Of a stretch of 64,000 nucleotides of DNA, positions 43,882-50,577 are shown in pieces (within the stretch, counting starts at the first letter, position 1; each line of letters begins with the position of its first letter). The position numbers were made by a program, and so were the translations under genes. This stretch comes from Oscillospiraceae bacterium (GTDB lineage: Bacteria; Bacillota; Clostridia; Oscillospirales; Acutalibacteraceae), in NCBI GenBank assembly GCA_015066345.1, contig SVOQ01000014.1, positions 1 through 64,000 on the forward strand, given 5' to 3'. Under the pieces are notes generated by a model. It saw only the letters and a program-made list of their open reading frames with translations. It was not told the origin of the DNA and searched no databases.

Positions 43882-43910
43882 TTGACCTCTTGGAATAAAT
43901 AATGTATAAT
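43882..43910 (+). promoter_or_regulatory. predicted promoter for citrate synthase
   Basis: TTGACC, a 17-base spacer and a perfect TATAAT, 42 bases before the ATG. Confidence 0.78.
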
Positions 43911-43952
43911 TTGAATAGTATTTATATATTTTTTCGGAAAGGAGAGTAAAGT

Positions 43953-45275
43953 ATGACACAGATTGACAGTTATATTGCTCAAAAAGAAGAGTTGTGCCGT
44001 AAAAATGATTCTATTTTACCTGAATTATACGGAGAATACGGAGTGAAAAGGGGCTTGCGTGACCAGAATGGAAACGGTGTACTTGCAGGTCTTACAAATA
44101 TTTCTAAAATTACATCCTTTGAAAAAGTAAACGGAGAGAAAACCCCCTGTGAAGGTAAACTCTGGTATCGCGGTTACCGCGTTGAAGAGTTACTTAACAG
44201 CTTAGGTGAAAATGAATTAGGTTATGAAAAAATTGCATATCTTCTTTTAATGGGTGAACTCCCTGACGAAACCGAAAGTGAAACATTCAAAAAACTCATT
44301 GGTGAAAGTAGAAAATTACCCACTAACTTTACCCGCGACGTTATAATGAAAGCACCCGGTAAAGATGTTATGAACTCAATGACCCGTAGTATTCTTACCC
44401 TCGCTTCTTATGACCAGGGTCCAATTGAAACAAGTGTAAGCAATTCTTTGCGTCAGTGTATAAGACTTATAAGTATATTCCCTCTTTTAGCAGTTTACGG
44501 TTATCACGCCTATAACTACTATGAAAATATGGATAGTATGTTCATCCATAGACCCGATCCCGAATTATCCACGGCGGAAAATCTTCTTATGATGCTTCGT
44601 CCCGATAAAAAATTTACCGCAACCGAGGCAAAGGTTCTTGATACGGCTCTTATTCTTCATATGGAACACGGCGGTGGTAATAATTCCACATTTACTACAA
44701 GGGTTGTAACTTCTGCAGGGTCGGATACTTATTCAACAATTGCGGCGGCTATGTCATCCCTTAAAGGTCCTAAGCACGGTGGTGCAAACATCAAAGTTAT
44801 CGAAATGATGGATGATATTCGTGCCCACGTGGAAAATACTGCCGACAGAGAGGCTTTAAGTCACTATTTATCAAAAATTATAAACAAAGAAACTTTCGAC
44901 CGTAAGGGTCTTGTTTACGGAATGGGTCACGCGGTGTATTCACTCTCTGACCCTCGTGAGAGAGTTTTCAAACAGTATGTTGAGCAACTCGCCAAAGAAA
45001 AGGGCAGGGAAAATGAACTTCAACTTTACAAGGATGTTGAAGAACTCGCCCCCGAGCTTATTGCAAAATACAGGCGTATTTATAAAGGTGTAAGCCCCAA
45101 CGTGGATTTTTACAGCGGTTTTGTTTACGATATGTTGGGTATACCCAGGGAATTATATACACCTATGTTTGCGGTTGCTCGTATTGTAGGTTGGAGTGCA
45201 CACCGTGTTGAAGAATTAGTTTGTACTGATAAAATTATACGTCCCGCATATTTGAGCGTGATGGAAGAAAAATAA
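43953..45275 (+). CDS. gltA: citrate synthase
   Basis: 440 aa. It condenses acetyl-CoA and oxaloacetate to citrate. Active-site segments are LWYRGYRVEELL, LHMEHGGGNNSTFTTRV with one catalytic His, GPKHGGANIK with the second, and SPNVDFYSGFVYDMLGIP with the Asp. An N-terminal extension of about 50 residues is usual for this clostridial subgroup. GGAAAGGAGAG precedes the ATG. No aconitase or isocitrate dehydrogenase is adjacent, so it probably serves glutamate synthesis. 2-Methylcitrate synthase is a less likely alternative. Confidence 0.93.
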   Translation: MTQIDSYIAQKEELCRKNDSILPELYGEYGVKRGLRDQNGNGVLAGLTNISKITSFEKVNGEKTPCEGKLWYRGYRVEELLNSLGENELGYEKIAYLLLMGELPDETESETFKKLIGESRKLPTNFTRDVIMKAPGKDVMNSMTRSILTLASYDQGPIETSVSNSLRQCIRLISIFPLLAVYGYHAYNYYENMDSMFIHRPDPELSTAENLLMMLRPDKKFTATEAKVLDTALILHMEHGGGNNSTFTTRVVTSAGSDTYSTIAAAMSSLKGPKHGGANIKVIEMMDDIRAHVENTADREALSHYLSKIINKETFDRKGLVYGMGHAVYSLSDPRERVFKQYVEQLAKEKGRENELQLYKDVEELAPELIAKYRRIYKGVSPNVDFYSGFVYDMLGIPRELYTPMFAVARIVGWSAHRVEELVCTDKIIRPAYLSVMEEK

Positions 45276-45280
45276 AAGTT

Positions 45281-45322
45281 CGACACATATCGTGGCTTGT
45301 GTGCGATATGTGTCGATTTTTG
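45281..45322 (+). terminator. terminator after citrate synthase
   Basis: TCGACACATATCG pairs with CGATATGTGTCGA around an 11-base loop, followed by TTTTTG. Confidence 0.92.
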
Positions 45323-45407
45323 TAATAATGGGTTGTTAAAATAACCGATGTCTGTTATAATATACTTCTATGTTACAACATTTTTAAAGACGGGGTTGAA
45401 ATAAAAA

Positions 45408-46148
45408 TTGGTTAAAAAACTAAAAGAAGCATCCTTGACTACAAAATATCATATTATTAATTTTGTGTTGCGTGGATGTCTTTTTATCGGGGCTGTTGCG
45501 GTATACGTGACTAAACGAATTGAATATGGCTCATTTTCATTTATCAACGGTGAAAATATGCCTTGGTACATACTTCCTGTGTGGCTTTTCTTTATGGTGG
45601 AGGTTGTGCTGAGATTTATACCTACAAAATTAGACCCACCGGGCTGTAAAAAGCATTTCAAATCACAGTTTGTACCCACCGGTGCAACCGAACCTAAGCA
45701 CGCTTCCTGGAAGGGAGCGGGTATAGTAGGCGCTATCTGGGTAGCAGCCCACGCAATTCTCGGAATATTATATCACTTTGATGTTGTTGACAAAGGCATC
45801 CTTGTACTGTTTATGCTTTTTTATAGTGTGTGCGATATGATATGTGTGTTGTTTGTGTGCCCTTTACAAAAGCTTTTTATGAAAAACAGATGTTGTGCAG
45901 ACTGTCGCATATATAACTGGGATTTTGCAATGATGTTCACACCACTTATTTTTATTCCGCATTTTTATACCTGGAGCCTTGCAGCGGTTTCTCTTGTGCT
46001 TCTTGTGAAATGGGAATATACAGCATTTAAGCATCCCGAAAGATTCTCTGTTAATACCAACAGTTGTCTTTCCTGTAAAAACTGTCCCGAAAAATGTTGC
46101 CGACATAAGAAAAGCTTAAAGAAAAAACAAAAGAAGGTAAATGTATGA
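45408..46148 (+). CDS. polytopic membrane protein with Cys clusters
   Basis: 246 aa if the TTG at 45408 is the start; no ATG fits because the first membrane segment (IINFVLRGCLFIGAVAVYV) begins close behind it. About five membrane segments are seen. Two cysteine groups stand out on hydrophilic parts: NRCCADCRIYNW near 166-177 and CLSCKNCPEKCC near 221-232, followed by a Lys-rich tail. The last group resembles an iron-sulphur or zinc-binding site. Its stop overlaps the ATG of a flavodoxin-type gene as ATGA, so an electron-transfer partnership is a reasonable inference. Not a family I can name. Confidence 0.75.
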   Translation: MVKKLKEASLTTKYHIINFVLRGCLFIGAVAVYVTKRIEYGSFSFINGENMPWYILPVWLFFMVEVVLRFIPTKLDPPGCKKHFKSQFVPTGATEPKHASWKGAGIVGAIWVAAHAILGILYHFDVVDKGILVLFMLFYSVCDMICVLFVCPLQKLFMKNRCCADCRIYNWDFAMMFTPLIFIPHFYTWSLAAVSLVLLVKWEYTAFKHPERFSVNTNSCLSCKNCPEKCCRHKKSLKKKQKKVNV

Positions 46149-47497
46149 ATATTTTAGTGGTAAACGGTAGTCCTAAAGGGCAATACAGCGTCACTTTACA
46201 AACTATGAATTACCTTATGAAGTTATACGGTGAGCATAATTTTGAGGTTCTCCACGCGGGTCAGCGTATAAAGGTACTTGAGCGTGATTTTACTCCTGCT
46301 AAACAGGCTCTTGAGAAAGCGGATTTGATTATTTTCTCATACCCCGTATATACTTTTATTGCTCCCTATCAGTTACACAGATTTATCGAGATTATCAAAG
46401 AAAATGGTATTGACCTTAAGGGTAAAGCAGCAACACAGTTTTCTACATCAAAGCATTTTTATGATGTTACCGCCCACAGATATGTTGAGGATAACTGTTG
46501 CGATTTAGGTTTGAATTATGTGCGTGGTTTATCGGCGGATATGGATGACCTTCTCACGGAAAAAGGACAGAAAGAGGCAAGGGACTTTTTCGAGTATGTT
46601 TTGTTTTGTATGAAAAATGGGATATACGAGAAGTGCAGAGTTAATCCAACTGAGCCTAAACACGTAAAGGTAACCGTACCACATTGTAATATCACCGAAA
46701 AAGAGGGTGATATTGTTGTTCTTACAAACTGCGAAAGCAAGGATACTCAACTTCAGAGTATGATAAATCGTTTTTGTTCCGTAAGTAAAAGAAAAACAAG
46801 AATTATTAATATAGCCGAGTATGAATTTAAAGGCGGTTGCCTTGGTTGTTTGAATTGTGCTTCTTCCGGCAAGTGCGTTTACAAGGATGGCTTTGATGAG
46901 TTCCTCAGGGGTACAATACAGACCGCTCAGGCGATAGTTATTGCTTTTTCAATAAAGGACCACTCTATGGGTGCAAACTTCAAGCTATACGACGACCGTC
47001 AGTTCTGCAACGGTCACCGTGCAGTTACAATGGGTATGCCCATGGGTTACCTCGTAAGCGGTAATTATAGCGAGGAATTTAATCTTCAGATGATTATTGA
47101 GGGCAGGGCAGAGGTTGGCAACAACTTCCTTGCAGGTGTTGCAACGGACGAAGTTTCTCCCGATACTGAGATTGATAAACTTGCCGACAGACTTGAGTAC
47201 GCTTTAGAAAACGGATACGTTCCGCCACAGAATTTCTATGGTGTGGGCGGTATGAAAATTTTCCGTGACCTTATCTGGCTTATGCAGGGTATGATGAAAG
47301 CGGACCACAAATTCTATAAAGCCCACGGTCAGTATGATTTCCCGCAGAAAAAGAGGGGAACAATGATTATGATGAAGTTCTTGGGTTCTCTTGTTTCAAA
47401 CCCTAAAATCAAAGCCAAAATGGGTAACGCAATGACCGAAGGTATGCTTATGCCTTATAAAAAGTTACTTGATAAAGTAGATTCCCAAAAGAAATAA
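46145..47497 (+). CDS. tandem flavodoxin-like / NADPH-dependent FMN reductase protein
   Basis: 450 aa made of two flavodoxin-fold parts. The first (1-180) begins MNILVVNGSPKGQYSVT, with SPKG the FMN phosphate loop, and keeps IFSYPVYTFIAPYQLHRF. The second (about 195-370) has a flavodoxin-like start (VVLTNCESKDTQLQ) and a cysteine cluster GGCLGCLNCASSGKC, as in iron-sulphur flavoproteins, which often bind a [4Fe-4S] cluster. The final 80 residues are basic and helical. It is translated with the Cys-rich membrane protein through a four-base overlap. Likely redox function with an unknown acceptor. Confidence 0.83.
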   Translation: MNILVVNGSPKGQYSVTLQTMNYLMKLYGEHNFEVLHAGQRIKVLERDFTPAKQALEKADLIIFSYPVYTFIAPYQLHRFIEIIKENGIDLKGKAATQFSTSKHFYDVTAHRYVEDNCCDLGLNYVRGLSADMDDLLTEKGQKEARDFFEYVLFCMKNGIYEKCRVNPTEPKHVKVTVPHCNITEKEGDIVVLTNCESKDTQLQSMINRFCSVSKRKTRIINIAEYEFKGGCLGCLNCASSGKCVYKDGFDEFLRGTIQTAQAIVIAFSIKDHSMGANFKLYDDRQFCNGHRAVTMGMPMGYLVSGNYSEEFNLQMIIEGRAEVGNNFLAGVATDEVSPDTEIDKLADRLEYALENGYVPPQNFYGVGGMKIFRDLIWLMQGMMKADHKFYKAHGQYDFPQKKRGTMIMMKFLGSLVSNPKIKAKMGNAMTEGMLMPYKKLLDKVDSQKK

Positions 47498-47547
47498 AAA
47501 AATAACCCTTGGTTGATGTTTCTTTACACATACAACCAAGGGTTATT
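47494..47547 (-). terminator. terminator of RNA copy A
   Basis: Stem AATAACCCTTGGTTG (47501-47515) with CAACCAAGGGTTATT (47533-47547), extended by ATGT/ACAT around loop GTAAAGAA. On the minus strand it is followed by TTTTTTATTTC. It can also stop the flavodoxin gene on the plus strand. Confidence 0.92.
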
Positions 47548-47783
47548 GTTCTATTTTAGTATCTAACATCTTTTGGTTACCTCTCTTTCGTATTATTGGT
47601 GTACTTTTCTGATCATTGAAATCGCCCCGTAATCTTGATTTTAAATTTAATCTATATAAACTCCCGTAAGTGAGAAACACTTTTGATTCGGAACATATTC
47701 AATTTTCGGTAAAGTACGGTTTATAAGGCTTTTTAGATTTTGCCTTTAGGTATTTACCTGTTCATCGGTATCACCCTTTCTTT
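47495..47783 (-). ncRNA. unassigned structured RNA, copy A
   Basis: About 289 nt without a normal gene on either strand. It is homologous to copy B in several blocks on the minus strand: the 5' block AAAGAAAGGGTGATACCGAT continuing to AGGTAAATACCTAAA, a middle block AAATTTAAAAT, GAAAGAGAGGTA, AAAAGATGTTAGATA, and the 3' terminator. It has its own promoter and ends in a strong terminator whose loop GTAAAGAA is identical in both copies although the stem bases differ. Micro-ORFs with ribosome binding sites lie at 47754-47765 (MNR) and 47543-47569 (MLDTKIEQ). Downstream on this strand is only antisense of the flavodoxin gene, so it is not an mRNA leader. Family unknown to me. Confidence 0.75.
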
Positions 47784-47789
47784 GATTAA

Positions 47790-47818
47790 ATAGTACCATT
47801 TTGAACACTCCTTTTCAA
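47790..47818 (-). promoter_or_regulatory. predicted promoter of RNA copy A
   Basis: On the minus strand TTGAAA, a 17-base spacer and TACTAT. The same layout precedes copy B, and both are followed by TTAATCAAAGAAAGGGTG. Confidence 0.8.
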
Positions 47819-47903
47819 TTCGCATATTATATAAAGTTAAAAGGCTTCATTTATTTAAAACACAGAAATTAATGTCGTAATTGTTAAGAGTGAAATAATG
47901 CCA

Positions 47904-47967
47904 TTGACAAGTATATATATTATTTGTTATACTGAATATGTTGGGTCGGCGGGATGCCGACTTTTTT
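47904..47967 (+). promoter_or_regulatory. promoter and leader hairpin of alpha/beta hydrolase gene
   Basis: TTGACA, an 18-base spacer and TATACT (47928-47933). The expected transcript begins near TGTTGGG and at once forms GTCGGC-GGGAT-GCCGAC followed by TTTTTT, a small terminator-like hairpin 19 bases ahead of the start codon. The block AAAACACAGAAATTA at 47857-47871 upstream is shared with the second cassette and may be an operator. Confidence 0.7.
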
Positions 47968-47985
47968 CTTTTAAGGGTGATAATT

Positions 47986-48729
47986 ATGAAGAACAAAAAA
48001 ATCAGAAATATTATAAAGGTTTTAGTTTGTATTATTGTTGCTTCAGGTGTTTTAGTTGGTGCAATGGGTATTTACCTTGGGGATTATTACAAGGCACAAA
48101 TTGATTCACAAACGGTTTTTGCTCCTGAAAAAAGTATAACCGTTACGACACTCGAAAACGGTAATATTCTTTTTATGCCCCAAAAACCCGTAGCGGGATT
48201 TGTGTTTTATCCGGGCGGTAAGGTGGAGTATACTGCTTATACACCACTTATGCAGGCTTGTGCTTCAAAGGGAATAGCCTGTATTTTGGTTGAGATGCCC
48301 TTTAACCTTGCGGTGTTTGATATGGATGCGGCAAAGGATATACCACAAATGTATCCTGAAATTACGGAATGGTATATAGGTGGTCACTCTCTCGGTGGCT
48401 CTATGGCGGCATCATTTATTGATAAAAACCCGCAAGAATATAGCGGTTTGGTGCTTTTAGGTTCTTATTCCACCGCCGATTTATCACAAAGCGGGATTGA
48501 TGTTTTATCTGTTTACGGTAGCGAAGATGGTGTTATGAACAGGGAAAAATACAAAGAGTATTTATCAAATCTGCCCGATGATTTTACTGAAGCAGTAATT
48601 GATGGTGGTTGCCACGCGTATTTTGGTATGTACGGCGAACAGGACGGGGACGGAATAGCCCGTATTACAAATCAGGAACAAATATCAGAAACAGCACAGT
48701 TGATTTGTAACCAAATTAAGGCAAAATAA
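47986..48729 (+). CDS. membrane-anchored alpha/beta hydrolase
   Basis: 247 aa. An N-terminal membrane segment (VLVCIIVASGVLVGAMGIYLG in part, about 10-30) places the enzyme outside the cell or in the membrane face. The alpha/beta-hydrolase core has the nucleophile elbow GGHSLGGSMAA, a candidate Asp in VYGSEDGVM, and the His in GGCHAYFGMYGEQDGDG. A lipase, esterase or peptidase role is possible; no substrate can be given. ATG 47986 follows AAGGGTGATAATT; an upstream in-frame ATG overlaps the leader hairpin and lacks a site. Divergent from RNA copy A. Confidence 0.86.
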   Translation: MKNKKIRNIIKVLVCIIVASGVLVGAMGIYLGDYYKAQIDSQTVFAPEKSITVTTLENGNILFMPQKPVAGFVFYPGGKVEYTAYTPLMQACASKGIACILVEMPFNLAVFDMDAAKDIPQMYPEITEWYIGGHSLGGSMAASFIDKNPQEYSGLVLLGSYSTADLSQSGIDVLSVYGSEDGVMNREKYKEYLSNLPDDFTEAVIDGGCHAYFGMYGEQDGDGIARITNQEQISETAQLICNQIKAK

Positions 48730-48746
48730 AAAACGCCCTCAGGCGT
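48723..48746 (-). terminator. second terminator downstream of RNA copy B
   Basis: ACGCC-TGAG-GGCGT on the minus strand followed by TTTTTTATTTT. It lies past the main copy B terminator and protects the opposite gene from antisense read-through. An extended RNA to this point would be about 415 nt. Confidence 0.8.
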
Positions 48747-48774
48747 AGCACGGAAACCTAAAAATACGTCTAAA

Positions 48775-49140
48775 ATTGAAATAACCCTTGACCGAGTGTT
48801 TCTTTACACACTTCCTTCGGCCAAGGGTTATTTCTGTTCACTCTTGATATCTAACATCTTTTTGTCTACCTCTCTTTCTTAGTTTGTAATAACTTTCTGT
48901 TTTTGAAATCTACCTGTCGTTAACACGAATTTTAAATTTCCCATAAGCGGGACTTACTTTTGCTTTTCAAATAATTTTCTTTTCAGAAGTTATTACTTGT
49001 AGGTTTAATTTGAAAATCCGATTTAATTTTTATTTGGATTTTTTAATTAAACCTGAAAGCGTTTACCGGTACATTGGTCTCACCTTTCCTCGTTTTTAAG
49101 ATTTAGGTTTTTACCTGTTCATCGGTACCACCCTTTCTTT
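48775..49140 (-). ncRNA. unassigned structured RNA, copy B
   Basis: About 366 nt, homologous to copy A in the 5' block, middle block, GAAAGAGAGGTA, AAAAGATGTTAGATA and terminator. It is longer mainly because of about 75 extra bases after the 5' block, which include a second version of the 5' module (GGAAAGGTGAGACCAATGTA). Hairpin TCCC-GCTTAT-GGGA (B) corresponds to TTCTC-ACTTAC-GGGAG (A), with compensated pairs. Micro-ORFs: MNR (49111-49122), MYR (49063-49074), MLDIKSEQK (48828-48857), each with a ribosome binding site. Downstream is antisense of the alpha/beta hydrolase gene. Family unknown to me. Confidence 0.75.
48778..48834 (-). terminator. terminator of RNA copy B
   Basis: GAAATAACCCTTG pairs with CAAGGGTTATTTC, extended by CCGA/TCGG and AGTGT/ACACT, loop GTAAAGAA as in copy A. 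On the minus strand it is followed by a modest AATTTTA tract; a second terminator lies downstream. Confidence 0.85.
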
Positions 49141-49146
49141 GATTAA

Positions 49147-49175
49147 AGAATATCATAAAAAACAAGTTTTTTCAA
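49147..49175 (-). promoter_or_regulatory. predicted promoter of RNA copy B
   Basis: On the minus strand TTGAAA, a 17-base spacer and TATTCT, equal in layout to copy A. Confidence 0.78.
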
Positions 49176-49261
49176 TACGTAATGTTGTATAAAGTTGCTC
49201 AAAAATAGTTGTGTAAAACACAGAAATTAGTGAAATGACACAATGAATTGTTTGTTTTGTA

Positions 49262-49324
49262 TTGACTTTTAAAAATGGATTTGCTATACTGATTTATGTT
49301 GGGCGGTTTATACCCGCTATTTTT
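49262..49324 (+). promoter_or_regulatory. promoter and leader hairpin of metallophosphoesterase gene
   Basis: TTGACT, a 17-base spacer and TATACT (49285-49290), then TGTTGGG and a short hairpin GCGG/CCGC followed by TTTTT. This repeats the layout before the alpha/beta hydrolase gene. The shared block AAAACACAGAAATTA is at 49215-49229. Confidence 0.68.
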
Positions 49325-49343
49325 TATTTTTAGGAGGTTTATT

Positions 49344-50441
49344 ATGGCAATTATTAAAATGATAATTACATTTCTAATGTCATTAAGCCAGGTTTTTGCA
49401 CCCATTGGTGCAGTTGTAGAAAGTGGCGAAGCTGCATATTTTACCGACTGGACTCTTGAGGAAGTTTTTGATGAAGATGATTATATTGAACTCGAGAAAA
49501 CTCCCGGTGAAGATTTCGTAGTTCTTAACCTTGCGGATATTCAGCTCAGCGATGAAAATGTTTTTGCGGATGAAGGTACTTATTCTCTTGAGCTTATTAC
49601 AAAACTTGTTGAGGCTCATGACCCCGACCTTATTACCTTAAGCGGTGACAATGCTTGGGGTCCCGTATCATATATGGAAGTTGTATCATGGATAGATTCA
49701 TTTGGTATTCCGTGGGCACCCGTAATGGGCAACCACGATGGCGAAGGTTGTATCAGTGAATTCTGGGCAGCGTATCAATTATATGAGGCAGAAAACTGCC
49801 TTTTTGAGTTTGGCCCTAAGGATATGGGATACGGCAACTACATTATCAACGTTACCGAAAACGATAAAATTGTTCACACATTCTTTATGATGGATACTCA
49901 CGATTCTGCCGAATATACTCTTGAAGATGGCACATATATTGACGGTTATGACCATCTTTGGGAAAATCAGTTGTTATGGTATGAATGGGCGGTTAACGGT
50001 ATTGAGGACCTTGCAGGCCGTAAGGTTGAAAGCACTGTTATTATGCATATTCCCGTTCAGGAGTATATTGATGCTTGGGAAATGGTAAGTATTACAAATG
50101 AAGACGGTACATCCAAAATTAATCCTGCTTTTGCATCAATTGCAACAGGTCAGAAGGGTGAGGATTGTTGTCCCGGTGCGGTAAACAATGGTTTCTTCTC
50201 TCTTGTTAAAGAGCTTGGAAGCACAAAAACAATTCTTGTTGGGCACGACCATAGAAACGACTTTGTTGTGGATTATCAAGGGATTAAACTTGCGTACGGT
50301 GTAAAAACAGGTTTCGGTAGTTATTGGAGTCCCGACAGAATCGGCGGCACAACAATCAAAATTAATTCTAAGGGTAACGCAAAACTTACACAACACTATT
50401 ATGACTTAGAATTGTGTGGTTGGGATATTACGGACGATTAA
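49344..50441 (+). CDS. metallophosphoesterase (calcineurin-like)
   Basis: 365 aa. A hydrophobic N-terminus (MAIIKMIITFLMSLSQVF) looks like a signal peptide or anchor. Metal-site motifs in order: LADIQLSD, where the usual DxH is DIQ; SGDNAWG; MGNHDGEG; VIMHIPV; and LVGHDHRND. The Gln in the first motif occurs in some subfamilies that act on nucleotides or lipids, so activity is likely retained. AGGAGG precedes ATG 49344. Second enzyme of the paired RNA/enzyme cassettes. Substrate unknown. Confidence 0.86.
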   Translation: MAIIKMIITFLMSLSQVFAPIGAVVESGEAAYFTDWTLEEVFDEDDYIELEKTPGEDFVVLNLADIQLSDENVFADEGTYSLELITKLVEAHDPDLITLSGDNAWGPVSYMEVVSWIDSFGIPWAPVMGNHDGEGCISEFWAAYQLYEAENCLFEFGPKDMGYGNYIINVTENDKIVHTFFMMDTHDSAEYTLEDGTYIDGYDHLWENQLLWYEWAVNGIEDLAGRKVESTVIMHIPVQEYIDAWEMVSITNEDGTSKINPAFASIATGQKGEDCCPGAVNNGFFSLVKELGSTKTILVGHDHRNDFVVDYQGIKLAYGVKTGFGSYWSPDRIGGTTIKINSKGNAKLTQHYYDLELCGWDITDD

Positions 50442-50450
50442 TCTAAAATC

Positions 50451-50487
50451 AAAGACTGTTATCGGTTCAGTGCCGATAACAGTCTTT
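50451..50487 (+). terminator. terminator after metallophosphoesterase
   Basis: AAAGACTGTTATCGG pairs with CCGATAACAGTCTTT, then TTAAAATTT. Confidence 0.9.
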
Positions 50488-50511
50488 TTAAAATTTACGT
50501 TCGTTCATGTA

Positions 50512-50540
50512 GTGACAATGGTTTTAATAGGTGATATAAT
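50512..50540 (+). promoter_or_regulatory. predicted promoter for second GH36 gene
   Basis: GTGACA, a 17-base spacer and TATAAT, 37 bases before the start codon. Confidence 0.6.
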
Positions 50541-50577
50541 GAAAAAAAGTAAACATAGCTTGTAAAAAGGTGAAAGT

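Noticed and set aside
47660-47690. H-type pseudoknot in the RNAs (stem AAGTG/CACTT plus loop pairing to GGGAG)
   Set aside because: The linker crossing the stem would be zero bases in copy B, which is sterically unlikely; mutually exclusive hairpins explain the complementarity better.
47938-47985. Longer start for the alpha/beta hydrolase at an upstream ATG
   Set aside because: It has no ribosome binding site and would translate through the leader hairpin; ATG 47986 has AAGGGTGA at the proper distance.
49058-49071. TGAAAGCGTTTACC resembles a CcpA cre site
   Set aside because: It lies inside RNA copy B, overlaps the repeated module, and has no equivalent in copy A; probably chance.
49111-49140. 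AGGGTGGTACCG at the 5' end of RNA copy B looks like a T-box core
   Set aside because: It is at the start of the RNA with no Stem I before it, copy A has GATACC instead, and no synthetase or amino acid gene follows on that strand.
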